From Pictodentalium vernedei (taxonomy: Eukaryota; Mollusca; Scaphopoda; Dentaliida; Dentaliidae), in NCBI GenBank assembly GCA_031216915.1, contig CM062290.1, positions 252,470,581 through 252,534,580 on the forward strand: a DNA stretch of 64,000 nucleotides. The letters are read 5' to 3'. The notes below the pieces were generated by a model. It ran no database searches. It saw only the letters and a list, made by a program, of their open reading frames with translations, and was not told the DNA's origin. This document shows, piece after piece, positions 52,406 through 62,905 of the stretch. The translations under genes were made by a program, and so were the position numbers. Each line of letters starts with the position of its first letter. Within the stretch, counting starts at the first letter, position 1.

Positions 52406-53152
52406 AAAAGATGGCTATTGTACCTTATCAAATGTTAGGAAAAATGCAATGTTTTAGAAACGAAAAATCTCAAAGACCAAGATTACCACCTGTTCCCCAA
52501 ATTACTAATGCAGCACAGATGTAGAATGAATTATCATCTGTGTGTGTTAGGAAATTCAGGGTTATCAAAAAGTGAGAAAGAACAAAAGTATGGGGAAACT
52601 TTACAAAACTTTTAATTGTCATATAAGAAGGCATTACAACCAATACTGGTTATGCCTGAGCCAGATCGAAAATCAATGTTTTTACGAGATCGTATTATAG
52701 AAAGTGTCCCTGTTACAATGAGACATAAAGCAAATTCATTATTATCTCATCCACACATGAACTGCGATGATCAGGGTTTTTTAAGTTATGATGGCGAACC
52801 CATAAAAGGTTCAAATATCATCGATTTAGTCAATGATGGTCTTAGACATCAAAAAGGTTTTAAACCAACCAGTTAGGAAATGTTCAATCGTGGTTTAAAA
52901 GCTATAAATATCCCTCAAGATTTTATTGGAAATCGTGAACGTTAGTTGTGGATAAAGAGAGATCAGGTGTCAAAACCCAGCAAACATCAAAGTTCTCCAG
53001 AAGATAGTTGGTTAGAAAGTTCTCTATCAATACCTCCAAAACATAAATTAGGGATAGGAAAGAAACCACATCGAGGTGGGGAAACACCAAAATCAACACC
53101 TAAACATAAATTGACAAAATGTAGAATTCCTGAAAAATGGGACGCTTATTGA
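52402..53152 (+). pseudogene. Conserved Polinton protein upstream of integrase (element 3)
   Basis: ATG at 52402 ('MKKMAIVPYQMLGK') followed by stops and frame hops. The clear piece 52616-52876 has 'SLLSHPHMNCDDQGFLSYDG' and 'IKGSNIIDLVNDGLRHQKGF'; after a stop the same frame continues with 'AINIPQDFIGNRER', then a Lys/Pro-rich tail. It is homologous to 24990-25583 by sequence and position. The function is unknown. Confidence 0.6.
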
Positions 53153-54230
53153 ATGATTTATTAACTGAAATATATTACAATACAAAACATCCTGCTGGTT
53201 ATGGGGATATACAAAAATTATACAAATCAGCTCATAGAAAAGATAAATCGATAACAGCTGATCAAGTGAAAAAATGGTTGAAAGGAGAAATACACTTTAC
53301 ACAAGCCCATTTGTAAAAATTTTGCAAGACGAAAGACTATAGTGGGTGGAATTGATCATCAATGGCAAATTGATTCAGCAGATTTACAAAGTTTAAAGTC
53401 TTACAATGTCTGATTTCATTATTTAGTTTGTGTTATCAATGTATTTTCAAAATAAGCATGGGTTTTGCCCATTCACAATAAATCAGAAGAAAAATTAACA
53501 AAATCTTTTCAAAGAATTTTGAAAACTTCTGGATGTAAGCCATTATCATTACAATTGGATAAAGGTTCTGAATTTAAAAATAAAAATGTGCAAAAATTTT
53601 TAAAGAAACAAAAAATTCATTTTTTCACAACACAAAATCCTGAAACACAAGCTAGTATTGTTGAACGTTTTCAACGCACGTTGAAAACACGAATGTGGAA
53701 ATATTTTACAGACAAACGTACATTAAGATATACTGATGTGTTACAAAATTTAGTTGATGGATACAATCACAGTTTCCATTGTAGTATTCAGAGAAATCCT
53801 GCATTTGTATCAACAGAAAATGAAATAGAAGTAACTCAAAATTTGTATGGTAAAAAATCTAAAGAGAAAAAAATAAAATTTAAAGTTGGCGATATAGTAC
53901 ATATTAACAAAACCAAACATACATTTGAAAAAGGGTATTTACCAAATTGGACAAAAGAATTATTTAAAATCACCCATGTAAAACATATGCATCCACCCAC
54001 TTTTTAACTTGAAGATATGGGTGGTGAAAATATACAGGGAACATTTTATCCACAAGAAATTCAAATTGTAAAAGATGATAAAAAAATATATTATTGATTC
54101 GGTTCTTGCACAACGTTCAAGACGTCTGGGTAAGAAACTCATCAAGGAATATAAAGTGCATTGGGAAGGTTATCCCTCGAAATTTGATAGTTGGATATCA
54201 GAATTTAGTATAAAAAGAATATGTCAGTAA
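53137..54230 (+). pseudogene. Polinton integrase with chromodomain (element 3)
   Basis: ATG at 53137 overlaps the previous gene. The N-terminal zinc/HTH part ('AGYGDIQKLYKSAHRKDKSI') runs to a stop near 53317. The core (53465-54007) has 'LPIHNKSEEKLTKSF', 'SLQLDKGSEFKNK' (second D) and 'ASIVERFQRTLKTRMWKYF' (E); the first D lies in a broken stretch near 53370. The C-terminal part has 'FEKGYLPNWTKELFKI' (SH3-like) and, after one more stop near 54007, a chromodomain ending 'YKVHWEGYPSKFDSWISE'. It ends at a TAA at 54228-54230, overlapping the next ORF. Confidence 0.92.
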
Positions 54231-54529
54231 ATGAAAATGCATTGAGTGGTGAAAGTGCGAGTGTTGAAGTACAAAGTCAACAACCACAATTTAATTTTTG
54301 TGGGAATCTTGTTGCAAAAAATCAAGTGACTTACTTCACACAAATAATTATTATTTATGCGATTATAGTTATGGCTGTCATTCATCTTAGTTTACAATCC
54401 CCCAACAAAGAATTGTGGTTTGTGTTATTGAGTAGTTCTTCAGGATATATTCTTCAAAGCCTGGGTTTAAAATATTTGAAACCACACGATAAGAAAAATG
54501 AATTCATTTTACGTAATACTTCTGAGTGA
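54221..54529 (+). CDS. Small membrane protein (element 3)
   Basis: 102 residues with a hydrophobic span 'FTQIIIIYAIIVMAVIHLSL' (about 43-64) and a second, weaker one 'LWFVLLSSSSGYILQSL'. Homologous to 23636-23823. It overlaps the integrase by 10 bases and the minor capsid gene by 32 bases, both in different frames. Intact. The function is unknown. Confidence 0.75.
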   Translation: MSVNENALSGESASVEVQSQQPQFNFCGNLVAKNQVTYFTQIIIIYAIIVMAVIHLSLQSPNKELWFVLLSSSSGYILQSLGLKYLKPHDKKNEFILRNTSE

Positions 54530-55355
54530 TAGTTCTATGGATATGTTTCCAAATAACACACAATGTTGTTTTCAAACACAATTATCTAAACCGATTCATA
54601 TTAATAAAGAACACTGGGAAGTGGGTTTAGTTGAAGTAATTTTACCATCGGAGGCAAGAAATATAACAGATAATGAAGCAAAATTTAAAATCATTGTGAC
54701 AGATCCGAAAATATCATCACGCATTAATAATATTAATAAATCGTTTTTCAAACATACAGTACGTAAGGGTGTTGCTGCTGTTGAGCTTAGTATTTTGCTG
54801 GGGGAATATGCAAACGGTGGACATGTTGCAGAAGCAATAGAATCCGAAATTCAAGAAAAACTTGGGGGTATTTTAAAAGAGTTTGGTGTGTCATTTCATC
54901 TTGGTTATTCATCTCAACATTCGTGTATAAAAATTGTATCAAATAGTATTGCAACTGTTGGAATTGAATTATCACAAAGTTTAGCACAAAAATTGGGATG
55001 TAAAGATGGTATGTTTCCAGTAATTTTTCCTAACACAGCAAAAGACGCTTTTAAATATAACGTGGATTTAAATATGGATTTTAATGAACTCTTTATTTAT
55101 TCTGATATTGCAGATTATACATTTCTTGGTGATATAGAAGCACCCATTTTACGTGTGTTACCATTTGAAACACGTGACGAATCTCTGCACACTCATAAAG
55201 AATTTGATAATGTACATTACGTACCAGTATCAAAATGTTCTTTTGATCAGATCAGTATAAATATAAATGGGAACACTGGTAAAAACGTTCAGTTTTCGAG
55301 TGGTAAGAGTGTTATCAAGTTGCATTTTAGAGAACGTAGTAAATTACATTTATAA
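54498..55355 (+). CDS. Minor capsid (penton-like) protein, intact (element 3)
   Basis: 285 residues in one frame. The N-terminus 'FYVILLSDSSMDMFPNNTQC' and then 'HWEVGLVEVILPSEARNI' is the usual start of the Polinton single-jelly-roll minor capsid. It is rich in beta strands throughout, ending 'GKSVIKLHFRERSKLHL'. Size and order (membrane protein, minor capsid, pX-like, major capsid) agree with other Polintons. In relatives it forms the vertices of the icosahedral shell. The start at 54498 is supported by homology to element 2 (23610). Confidence 0.85.
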   Translation: MNSFYVILLSDSSMDMFPNNTQCCFQTQLSKPIHINKEHWEVGLVEVILPSEARNITDNEAKFKIIVTDPKISSRINNINKSFFKHTVRKGVAAVELSILLGEYANGGHVAEAIESEIQEKLGGILKEFGVSFHLGYSSQHSCIKIVSNSIATVGIELSQSLAQKLGCKDGMFPVIFPNTAKDAFKYNVDLNMDFNELFIYSDIADYTFLGDIEAPILRVLPFETRDESLHTHKEFDNVHYVPVSKCSFDQISININGNTGKNVQFSSGKSVIKLHFRERSKLHL

Positions 55356-55358
55356 AAA

Positions 55359-55717
55359 ATGATGCCAGTGTATCGAGGTGTATCTCGGCAATACGGATAT
55401 GGATTAGGGTCTATTTTTCATTCAGCCATAAGATCAGCTGAACCGTTAATAAAACCAACTCCAAAAAAAAAACATTTCGAACTTTAAAGAGAGAAGGATT
55501 AAAACATGGTATTGGAGTAGCAAATGATTTGATGAGAAATCAAAAACCACCTAAAGAAGTAATGCTCATTCATGCAAAACATCTTATGGGAATAAAAAGA
55601 CAGAAACGAGTACCAAAACATCAATCTGAGATTCGTTTTCATAGAGTCAAGACACGAAAAGACAATCTCGTCAAAAACGAATTTCAAGGCCACTTGATAT
55701 ATTTGATTAAATCATGA
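55359..55717 (+). pseudogene. pX-like basic virion protein (element 3), frameshifted
   Basis: ATG at 55359 gives 'MMPVYRGVSRQYGYGLGSIF', the Tyr/Gly-rich head seen also at 23051. A frame break near 55470 leads to 55495-55717, a Lys/Arg-rich tail ('RQKRVPKHQSEIRFHRVKTR'). DNA or core binding is inferred from charge. Confidence 0.65.
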
Positions 55718-56940
55718 TGTTACATGGATCTTGCGAGCATTTTTATAGTGGTTTTGATCCAGATAATGTATCATTAACATCGAGTGGTATAGAAAATATT
55801 GGTGAAATTGAGCAATTTCCTATTGCATCTTTAAACAATTCTTCACCAATAGACTTTTTAATTCCAAGACAAACAACCAAGTGGTTAGATCTTGCATCAT
55901 CTACACTTGAAGTTCAATTTAAAATTACAAAACAAGATGGAGGTGTATTGGGTGGAGATACAAATATTACTCCTATCAATAATTGTTTTCACAGCATGTT
56001 GAGTAGAATTGATGTTACACTGAATAGTAGTCTTATAACCACCAATACAGATATGTATCCTTCTTCGAGGATTTATTGAGAATTTTCTTAGTTAATCAAG
56101 AGATGTGAAAAAACCCATCTGGCTGGTAGTGAGATGTGGTATGCAGATAGTCCTGGACACCACACTGCAACAGCTAAAGATGGTGATAACAAAGGTTTGG
56201 TTCAGCATAACAAATTAATTGCAGACAGTAAATCTGTTAAACTAAGAGGAAAATTACATTTAGATCTATTTGTGTAAGACAAATATTTACCAAACGGTGT
56301 GGAAATGAGAATAAAAATTCATCGTTCTCCAACTAAATTTTATCTGGTTGGTGATGAATATGGAAAAATAGAAATTCAAAAAGCCATATTCAGAATACTG
56401 GCACTGGATTTATTTCCTAAATTTGCAAATGATCTTAATGTGCAAATAGATCAAACAAAATATAAAATCCCCATAAGACGTGTAGAAATGAAAACATTTA
56501 CCATTGGAAGTGGTCTTTGATCAAAAATAGAAGACCATCTGTTTCATAAACAGATGCCAAAACGATTAATTCTTGGTTTAGTTTCAAATAAAGATATAAA
56601 TGGAGATATTGGCACAACTCCATTTAATTTTCAACATTTCAATTTGAACAAGTTGGAAATCACAACAGATGGACATTCCATTAAAGCACGTCCGTTCGAA
56701 CCAAATTTCGAAGGTGGACTTTATCTAAATTCACATTTATCATTATCAAAATCAAACAATTAATATATGTATGCAGGATTAATCGAAAGGATATACCCTT
56801 TGGGGAATTGATTTGACACCCTGATCAGTCAAGTAGTCAACCATTAGTTCATCCTATAAAGTCTGGCAACCTTCGAATACATCTCCAGTTTGTTCAAGCT
56901 CTGCCAGAGGTGATCAACGTTGTTGTCTATGCAGAACAGT
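55714..56940 (+). pseudogene. Major capsid protein, double-jelly-roll type (element 3), cut by the terminal repeat
   Basis: ATG at 55714: 'YSGFDPDNVSLTSSGIENIG', 'FPIASLNNSSPIDFLIPR', 'CFHSMLSRIDVTLNSSLIT', parallel to the element 2 major capsid. Frame breaks occur at about 56079 and 56520, with in-frame stops near 56275 and 56761. Later pieces (56299-56520, 56554-56763) have 'VEMRIKIHRSPTKFYLVG' and 'GTTPFNFQHFNLNKLEI'. The last homologous codons ('GNLRIHLQFVQALPEVINVV') run to about 56940, where the right terminal repeat begins, so the tail is replaced by the element end. Confidence 0.85.
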
Positions 56941-57162
56941 GCCATTTTTTTCGCCATAGTGCCATTTTTGGAGGCAGAAAAAAGATTTTAAAATATTTTC
57001 CCTGCCTCCAAAAAATAGCACTATGGCGAAAAAAAAATGTCACTATGGCGAAAAAAAACCCTATGGAGAACCCTATGTTAATTTTTTCGCCATAGTGCCA
57101 ACATTGGGGTATGAGGAATTCAGTGTTAAATGCTGTTCGCCATAGTGCCAGCCTTCACTACT
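56935..57162 (-). repeat. Right terminal inverted repeat of element 3
   Basis: Complement of 34216-34515 with a length difference in the middle; contains the same 'GGAGGCAG...CTGCCTCC' hairpin (56968-57010) and 'GCACTATGGCGAAA' words, and ends ...CCTTCACTACT at 57162. Confidence 0.85.
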
Positions 57163-57168
57163 AGCGAC
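57163..57168 (+). repeat. Polinton target-site duplication, right (AGCGAC)
   Basis: Identical to 34210-34215 and in the same orientation, as expected of a duplicated target rather than part of the inverted repeat. Confidence 0.85.
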
Positions 57169-57384
57169 AAATAGCTCACTTTATACAGAACATTTTCTTG
57201 ACTAGATCATTACCTCCATCACATTCTGGTCTCAAACCATATTGCTCCTCTCCAAAAACTCTTATGGACTCCAGCCTGAGGCAATAAAATATTGGCATGA
57301 ATGGATCATTTAACAAATCACATTAAACAAGAACAACGCGAAGCGTGGCATATACCCCCTCCTGCAATACCATGGATAGCATTA

Positions 57385-57905
57385 TGCCATCAAAAGCATG
57401 ACATGTGCCTGTAGCAATCTGTACTAATATAAACAAGCATGGCAAAAATTATTTCAATCCAATGTGTGATGACAGAGCTAGAGCAGCAAATATGTTGGAC
57501 GGCACATTTTTCTATCATCCCCTAAGTTAAACAAGGGCAAATAACACTGTAAATGCTCATGCGAATATATTAATTCTACTGTAGGATCCGTTCCCCCATG
57601 CTGAGGACCAAGCATGGTAAACATTATTTGAATTCAAAGTATGATGACAGAGCCAGAGCAGCAAATATGTTGGACGGACACATTTTTTAATCATTTTCCA
57701 ATATTAATCTCCTATGTTAAACAAGGAAAAATAACTCTGTAAATGTTTACGCGAAGATGTTAATTCTGCTGTAGGATCCATTCTCCCATGTTGACGGACA
57801 ATCATGGCAAAAATTATTTGAATCCGATAAATAATGACCGTGCTAGAGCAGCAAATATGTTGGATGGACACATCTGCATTACGCACGAACGTACGCAGCT
57901 CTCCA
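57385..57905 (+). repeat. Three tandem repeats of about 175-190 bases
   Basis: Units contain 'CATGGCAAAAATTATTTGAA', 'GAGCAGCAAATATGTTGGAC' and 'CTGTAGGATCC', beginning near 57438, 57613 and 57803. Noncoding. A distant relative lies near 60840-60930. Confidence 0.85.
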
Positions 57906-58580
57906 CTAGATACCCCATCCGACCAAGTCAAGGGCATAATAATTTAGTCACTTGAAAATCAAAGACATGTACTGAAATCTGAAAGATGCTAGAACTGTTC
58001 TTTTATTACATCATCAGGAAGCACACAGCCGGGTAAGAAGTTAACATGCATGATAGAATATGCTTAGTTCAAAGCGAGGTTTCCAAATGATTTTCCTTTA
58101 GGTATGGTACAGTCATCAAATTGTAAGTGAAATAATTTACTTTGGCAATCTAGCTCCAGTCACAATCACTGAAAAAGAAAAAAATAGCAGTTATTACAAA
58201 TGGTGCAGAGAAGCCCACTTAATTCTATATCTTGTAACTGACTAATCATGTTACTTGAATATAAATTCCAAACACAGAATCATTTACCATACCCTTACCA
58301 TACTGACCACTCTCGAAGGCAAAGGGGTGTGTGCAGTGGAAAAATAAAACAAAATAGGGGGATGGACTTCAGGACAAGAGATCAAGACTACAAATCAAGC
58401 CAGTGAGCATCAGGATAGGAGATATAGATAGAACAGCACAAGCATTTATGTGGTAATGTTGACTGCACATGTTTGGTTGGGCACGAGAATACCACAAAAG
58501 AAGCGTATTCAACACCAAGCCAAACAAGTGCTATAAACATTAACCCATTCAAACGCTTGTGCCAAACTTTCAAGGGTTGC
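57906..58580. other. No gene seen
   Basis: Unique-looking AT-rich sequence, no ORF with motifs. Confidence 0.5.
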
Positions 58581-58645
58581 TATGTCACTGGACCCCTCCC
58601 CCTCCAATAGAGATCCCAAATGTTAACCCAGGCACATGATTTTAC

Positions 58646-58676
<31 letters not shown>

Positions 58677-59690
58677 CCCGAGAAGTTATATACCAAACAT
58701 GAAAACATTCTGGCGGATCTACAGAAAAAGATTTTTTTAAGAAGCTTCCTTGTTTGGTAATAAGTTAAAATTTGGGCTATCATAGGGAACCCAAATATTA
58801 ACCCAGGAGCAAGATTTCATCAAATTTTAATTTGACACCAGCTAGAGATGTTGTATACCAAACATGAAAGGAATCTGACTGGTGAATCTGAAGAAGATTT
58901 TTTAAAGAAATTCCCTCATATTGCACTAAGTTAAAATTTGGGCTCCCTTAGGAAGCCCAAATATTAAGCCAGGCACTGGATTTAACAAACTGGAATCTAA
59001 CCCCACCCCTAGAGAAGTTGTATACCATAGGAAGCCTAAATATTAACCCAGGGACTCAATTTGAACAAATTTGAATCTGACCCCCACAAGATGTTGTATA
59101 CCTAATATAAAAGGATTGAGGTCTGAAGAAGATTTTTAAAGAAATTTGCTCGTACTGCATTAAGTTAAACTTTGGGCTCCGACAGAGAGCCCAAACATTA
59201 ACTCAAGGACCCGATTTGAACAAACTTGAATCTGACCCTCCCCTAGCCTGATGCTGTATACCAAATATCAAAAGATTCTGATCAGTGGTTCAGAAGAAAT
59301 AAATTCTTTCAATTTTTGCAAATATGCCGACTCAGCATTTTTTCAATGCCTCCCATACCCACCCCCCCCCCCCCACCCGGAAGAACGCTCCGACACAACT
59401 GATGGCATTTTTCATTTTACCTTTCTATTCTAATGGTCCTAAGGATACTTCATACCAAATAACAGTTATCTTGTCCGCGTGGTTTGGAAAATATTGGCGT
59501 TTGAAAATATTTCTATTTTTAGCTCCTGGGGTTCCCACGATTACACAGAAGATTTTTATTTTGGCATGAGTCAAGCACTTATGACTCAACAAGAAAGGAC
59601 AATGCAAAACGTGTGCCAATGCTCCCGACGCGCAAAAAAAATTCTAAGTCGAAAGAGTGAAAAAATGCCATCCTGTGTGAATTTTATTCC
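58581..59690 (+). repeat. Dispersed 'GTTGTATACCAAATAT' repeat array
   Basis: Several units of about 170 bases with 'TATACCAAACATGAAAGGAT', 'GAAGAAGATTTTTTAAAGAA', 'TTAAAATTTGGGCTCC' and 'AAATATTAACCCAGG' (near 58690, 58855, 59025, 59240). It includes an 18-C run followed by (AC)n at 58645-58676. 59391-59520 is the empty counterpart of the Tc1 target at 31.5/33.1 kb. Confidence 0.8.
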
Positions 59691-60830
59691 GGGTTTCCAG
59701 GAATTCCAGGGAATTCCGGGAGAATAATCAAGACAACGCTTGAAAAAATCAAGAAAAAGAAGTAATTATTTGTGAAAACATTTTTCCAGGGAATTCCTGT
59801 ATTTTTCTGATTTTAAATTCCCAATTTCCCAGAAAAATCAGGATTTTTCATAAAAAGCATCTGATGACGACTGTATTTTAAATTCCTGGTTTCCCGGAAA
59901 AGTCTGAAATTTTTACTCTGTTGGAGTAGAAATATATAATGTACATTAATGTCATGTCCCCATTGGATAATTTAAAATTGGTGGGAAAAGTTTCACATTT
60001 CTGCCATGTTGTATTTTTGGTGAAGAAACTATTCTGAAAGGAAATAAACTGATATGTTTGAGTATTCAATCTTTCAGCTTGATGATACACTTCTGAATTA
60101 TAAACAATAATCTTCAGGGCCTGATGGACAAAGGTTGGGGAAATGTTAACTGTTCAACAATTTGTTTCATCAAAATCTTTGTTTCTCACCTCAACACATC
60201 TCATGGGTGGTTTCGTCAGTTTAATTTATAATTCCTGATTCCAGCTTGTTTTCCCAACAGTCTTTGATGATTCCCTTTTAAATATTGAATCTTGAATGCA
60301 TTTCAAAAATATTGTACGGCTGTCTGCATTGTTTAAGAAATTCCATTTAGGATAAATTTTTCTCAACTGCATGGTGCATATGAGTACAAGTACCATGACA
60401 CATCCATATTTGTAGTAATGTCAGTGCAGCAAGCTACAGTAACAAATACTGAATTCCAGGAAACCCGGAAAAATCAGGAATTTTGTTCTGAGAAAATAAA
60501 ACTGAAGTCTGGGAAATCGGAAAAAAAATCAGGAATTTTGTTAACAATGAAAAATCAGTTGAACTCCTGGAAATCCGGAAATACAGGAATGTTTGCTCAG
60601 ACAGGTTTGTTTAAAACTCGGAATTCTCTGGAATTCCGGGGAATTCCGGGGTGGCCATTGCCGCAGAATCCTGGTTTTCCTGATTTTCTTGACTTGATAT
60701 TCTCTGGAATTCCCTGGATTTCCAGGGTTCCCGACATGAAAAAGACCATGTTATTTCCCGGAATTCCCTGGAATTCCAGAGAAACTTTCAAACAGGATAA
60801 GTCTGGAAAAATGTGTGGAAGATACGCACG
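59691..60830. repeat. GGAATTCC-rich degenerate repeat
   Basis: Words such as GGAATTCC, CCCTGGAATTCC and TTCCGGGAA recur at 59690-59850 and, after a 600-base gap of ordinary sequence, at 60450-60790. Both strands give open but repetitive peptides, so no gene is called. Confidence 0.75.
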
Positions 60831-60984
60831 CTACACAGGTATCGTTCCCCCATGATGATCTATCACAACACCAAATATCATTCAAATCGGAGTAACATTG
60901 ACCGAGTTACAAGGGAATATGTTGGGACGAACAGATGAACGGGTGAACAGATTGACAGAGGTCTCCTTCGACTTTTCTAGTCGG

Positions 60985-61420
60985 GCATAATAATACCACA
61001 TACCAAATGTGGTCCAAATTGGACCATCGGCTCAGAAAGTAGAAATTTTGGGCAGGGTCAAAAATCTTGTCCCTCCATTTACAAAGGCAAATATTGTGCC
61101 ATGAACTTTATTTGAACAAACTTTATTCTACACCTCAAAAGGAAGCGCCATACCAAATATCAAGTCAATGCACCCACTGGCTCATGAAGATTTTTAAAAC
61201 AAGTGCACTCCCAGGCGGTGGATCAATATACGGCCGCCTGTGAAGAAATTGCGCTTGTGAACAAATTTTTAGTTGAACATAAGTCAATAATTCCGTCACA
61301 AATAATTAAACATTCCTGGCTTACGAACAATTAAAGTTGAATATATTGTTTTCAAGTTACTGCGTGGAGAATTCAAAGTCACCAAAACTCCCAGATGGTT
61401 GCCATGGCGCCATACTGAAC
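60985..61420 (+). repeat. Dispersed repeat copy
   Basis: 'ACATACCAAATGTGGTCCAA', 'GAACAAACTTTATTCTACAC' and 'CAAATATCAAGTCAATGCAC' match the family at 28, 33 and 63 kb. Confidence 0.6.
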
Positions 61421-62275
61421 ATGCCAGAATGCTGGTTATCGAAAGGAACATCCGCTAGTCATGACTAATCAACCATAAAAAAACAGTATCGGTTGGATGT
61501 ATTGTTTTCAAGTTACAGCATGGACAAATAAAAGTTAACGGACGGACGGACGGACGGACGGACGGGGACGGACGGACGGACGGACGGACGGACGGACGGA
61601 CGGACGGACGAACGGCCAGACAGACAGACGGATGGACGGAAATTGATGCTGGTTATTGAAAGGAACCATCCACTAGTCATGACTAATCAACCATAAAAAA
61701 CAGTATCTTTTGGATGTATTGTTTTCAAGTTATCACGTGGGCAAACAAAAGTTAACGGACGGACGGATGGACGGACAGACAGACAGACAAATGGATGGAT
61801 GGACGGACGGACAATTATGCTGGTTATCGAAAGGAACCATCCTCTAGTCATGACTAATCAACCATAAAAAACAGTATCTGTTGGATTATCAAATGGACAA
61901 TCAAAGTCCCTAAAAATCCAAGATGGCTGCCATGGCGGCCATCTTGGATATGCCAGAATGCTGGTTATCGAAAGGAACGATCCTCTAACCATGATTAATC
62001 AACCAAAAAAGCAGCATATGTTGGATCTATAGTTTTCAAGTTACCGCGTGGACAAGCAAAAGTCCCTGAAAATCCAAGATGGCTGCCGTGGTGGCCATAA
62101 TGGATATGCCAGAATGCTGGTCATCGAAAGGAACCATCCTCTAGTCTTGACTAATCAACCATAAAAAATAGTATCTGTTGGATGTATTGTTTTCAAGTTA
62201 TCGCATGGACAAACAAAGGCTAACGGATGGACGGACGGACATACAGACGGACATTGTCATACCATAAAACGGCCC
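61420..62275 (+). repeat. Five tandem units with GACG microsatellites
   Basis: Units start with 'GCTGGTTATCGAAAGGAACC' near 61440, 61655, 61820, 61962 and 62115; each includes 'GACTAATCAACCATAAAAAA' and 'GATGTATTGTTTTCAAGTTA'. Units 1 and 2 end in ACGG runs (61535-61640, 61755-61810), the last in a short one. Some units carry 'AAGATGGCTGCCATGGCGGC'. Confidence 0.85.
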
Positions 62276-62299
62276 GCTCATATGAGCGGCCGTATAAAA

Positions 62300-62520
62300 A
62301 TTTGGAACATTCCCCCCCCCACCCCCTTCCTATGGGGCTGTGCAAACTGATTTGAACAAAAACACAATGCCCCTTCAGGGCCATAACTCACACAAACGTT
62401 CACTTGAATTTGCCCAGTGGTTTTGGAGGAGATTCCAACTTGACTTGTGACGCCAGACAAAAAGTTATAACAATACCCCACCCTGACTTTCAGTCAGGTG
62501 AGCTAAAAAAATAAAAATCC
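62300..62520 (+). repeat. Dispersed repeat 3' end with CAGGTGAGCTAAAAA
   Basis: Ends 'CTTTCAGTCAGGTGAGCTAA', matching 33625-33660. No gene. Confidence 0.6.
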
Positions 62521-62552
62521 AAAATAAACTTCACAATCAGGGTACAAGTCAA

Positions 62553-62905
62553 ATTTATTTATTTATTGGTGTTTGGGGTCACATACTTATGCACAATGGT
62601 TAAGCATAACCGTGACAGTTTTACCGGTGGACGAAGCCGGAGTATCCGGAGAGAACCACTGAACATCGACGAGCAACTGTCAGCTCCTCAACATTCTAAC
62701 TCTGTTAAAGCTTCGCTCAAGCAGGGTTACAGCACCATCGATGTGCAGTATGCCTTAGCACATGGTGTCATCGTGCCCCATGTAGGCAACCGGGATAAAG
62801 TGCCTTGCCCAAGGACACAGTGCAAGTCGACCTGGACGGGGATCGAACTCGGGACCTCTAGCATAGAATTCCAACAGTCTACCATTGAGAGACCACACTC
62901 CCAGG
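62553..62905 (-). mobile_element. tRNA-derived SINE, copy 3
   Basis: Head at 62905-62835 on the minus strand with 'GTGGTCTCTCAATGGTAGAC' (box A) and 'GGTCCCGAGTTCGATCCCC' (box B); body and AATAAATAAAT tail as in the 30-kb copies. Best preserved of the three. Confidence 0.88.

Larger units (their letters stand above)
34216..57162 (+). mobile_element. Bounded Polinton/Maverick (element 3), 22.9 kb with nested insertions
   Basis: Ends are 5'-AGTAGTGAAGG ... CCTTCACTACT-3' with terminal inverted repeats over 200 bases and a 6-bp duplication. Genes, all plus strand: DNA polymerase B (left), then BIR protein, small unknown gene, ATPase, two pVI-like genes, conserved protein, integrase-chromodomain, membrane protein, minor capsid, pX-like, major capsid (right). 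A protease is not found. The middle, about 37.3-49.4 kb, is mostly later insertions. At about 11 kb without that middle it is short of the usual 15-20 kb, so internal deletions are also likely. Confidence 0.88.

Noticed and set aside
54209-54216. TATAAAAA before the element 3 membrane protein
   Set aside because: Only 5 bases from the ATG, too near for a TATA box of that gene, and inside the integrase end.
57385-57905. CRISPR-like array
   Set aside because: Units are long, contiguous and degenerate without spacers; the sequence is eukaryotic.
62835-62905. Functional tRNA gene (also at 30255-30327 and 30845-30912)
   Set aside because: Promoter boxes are present, but the ends do not pair into a proper acceptor stem by eye and a SINE body with A/T tail follows.
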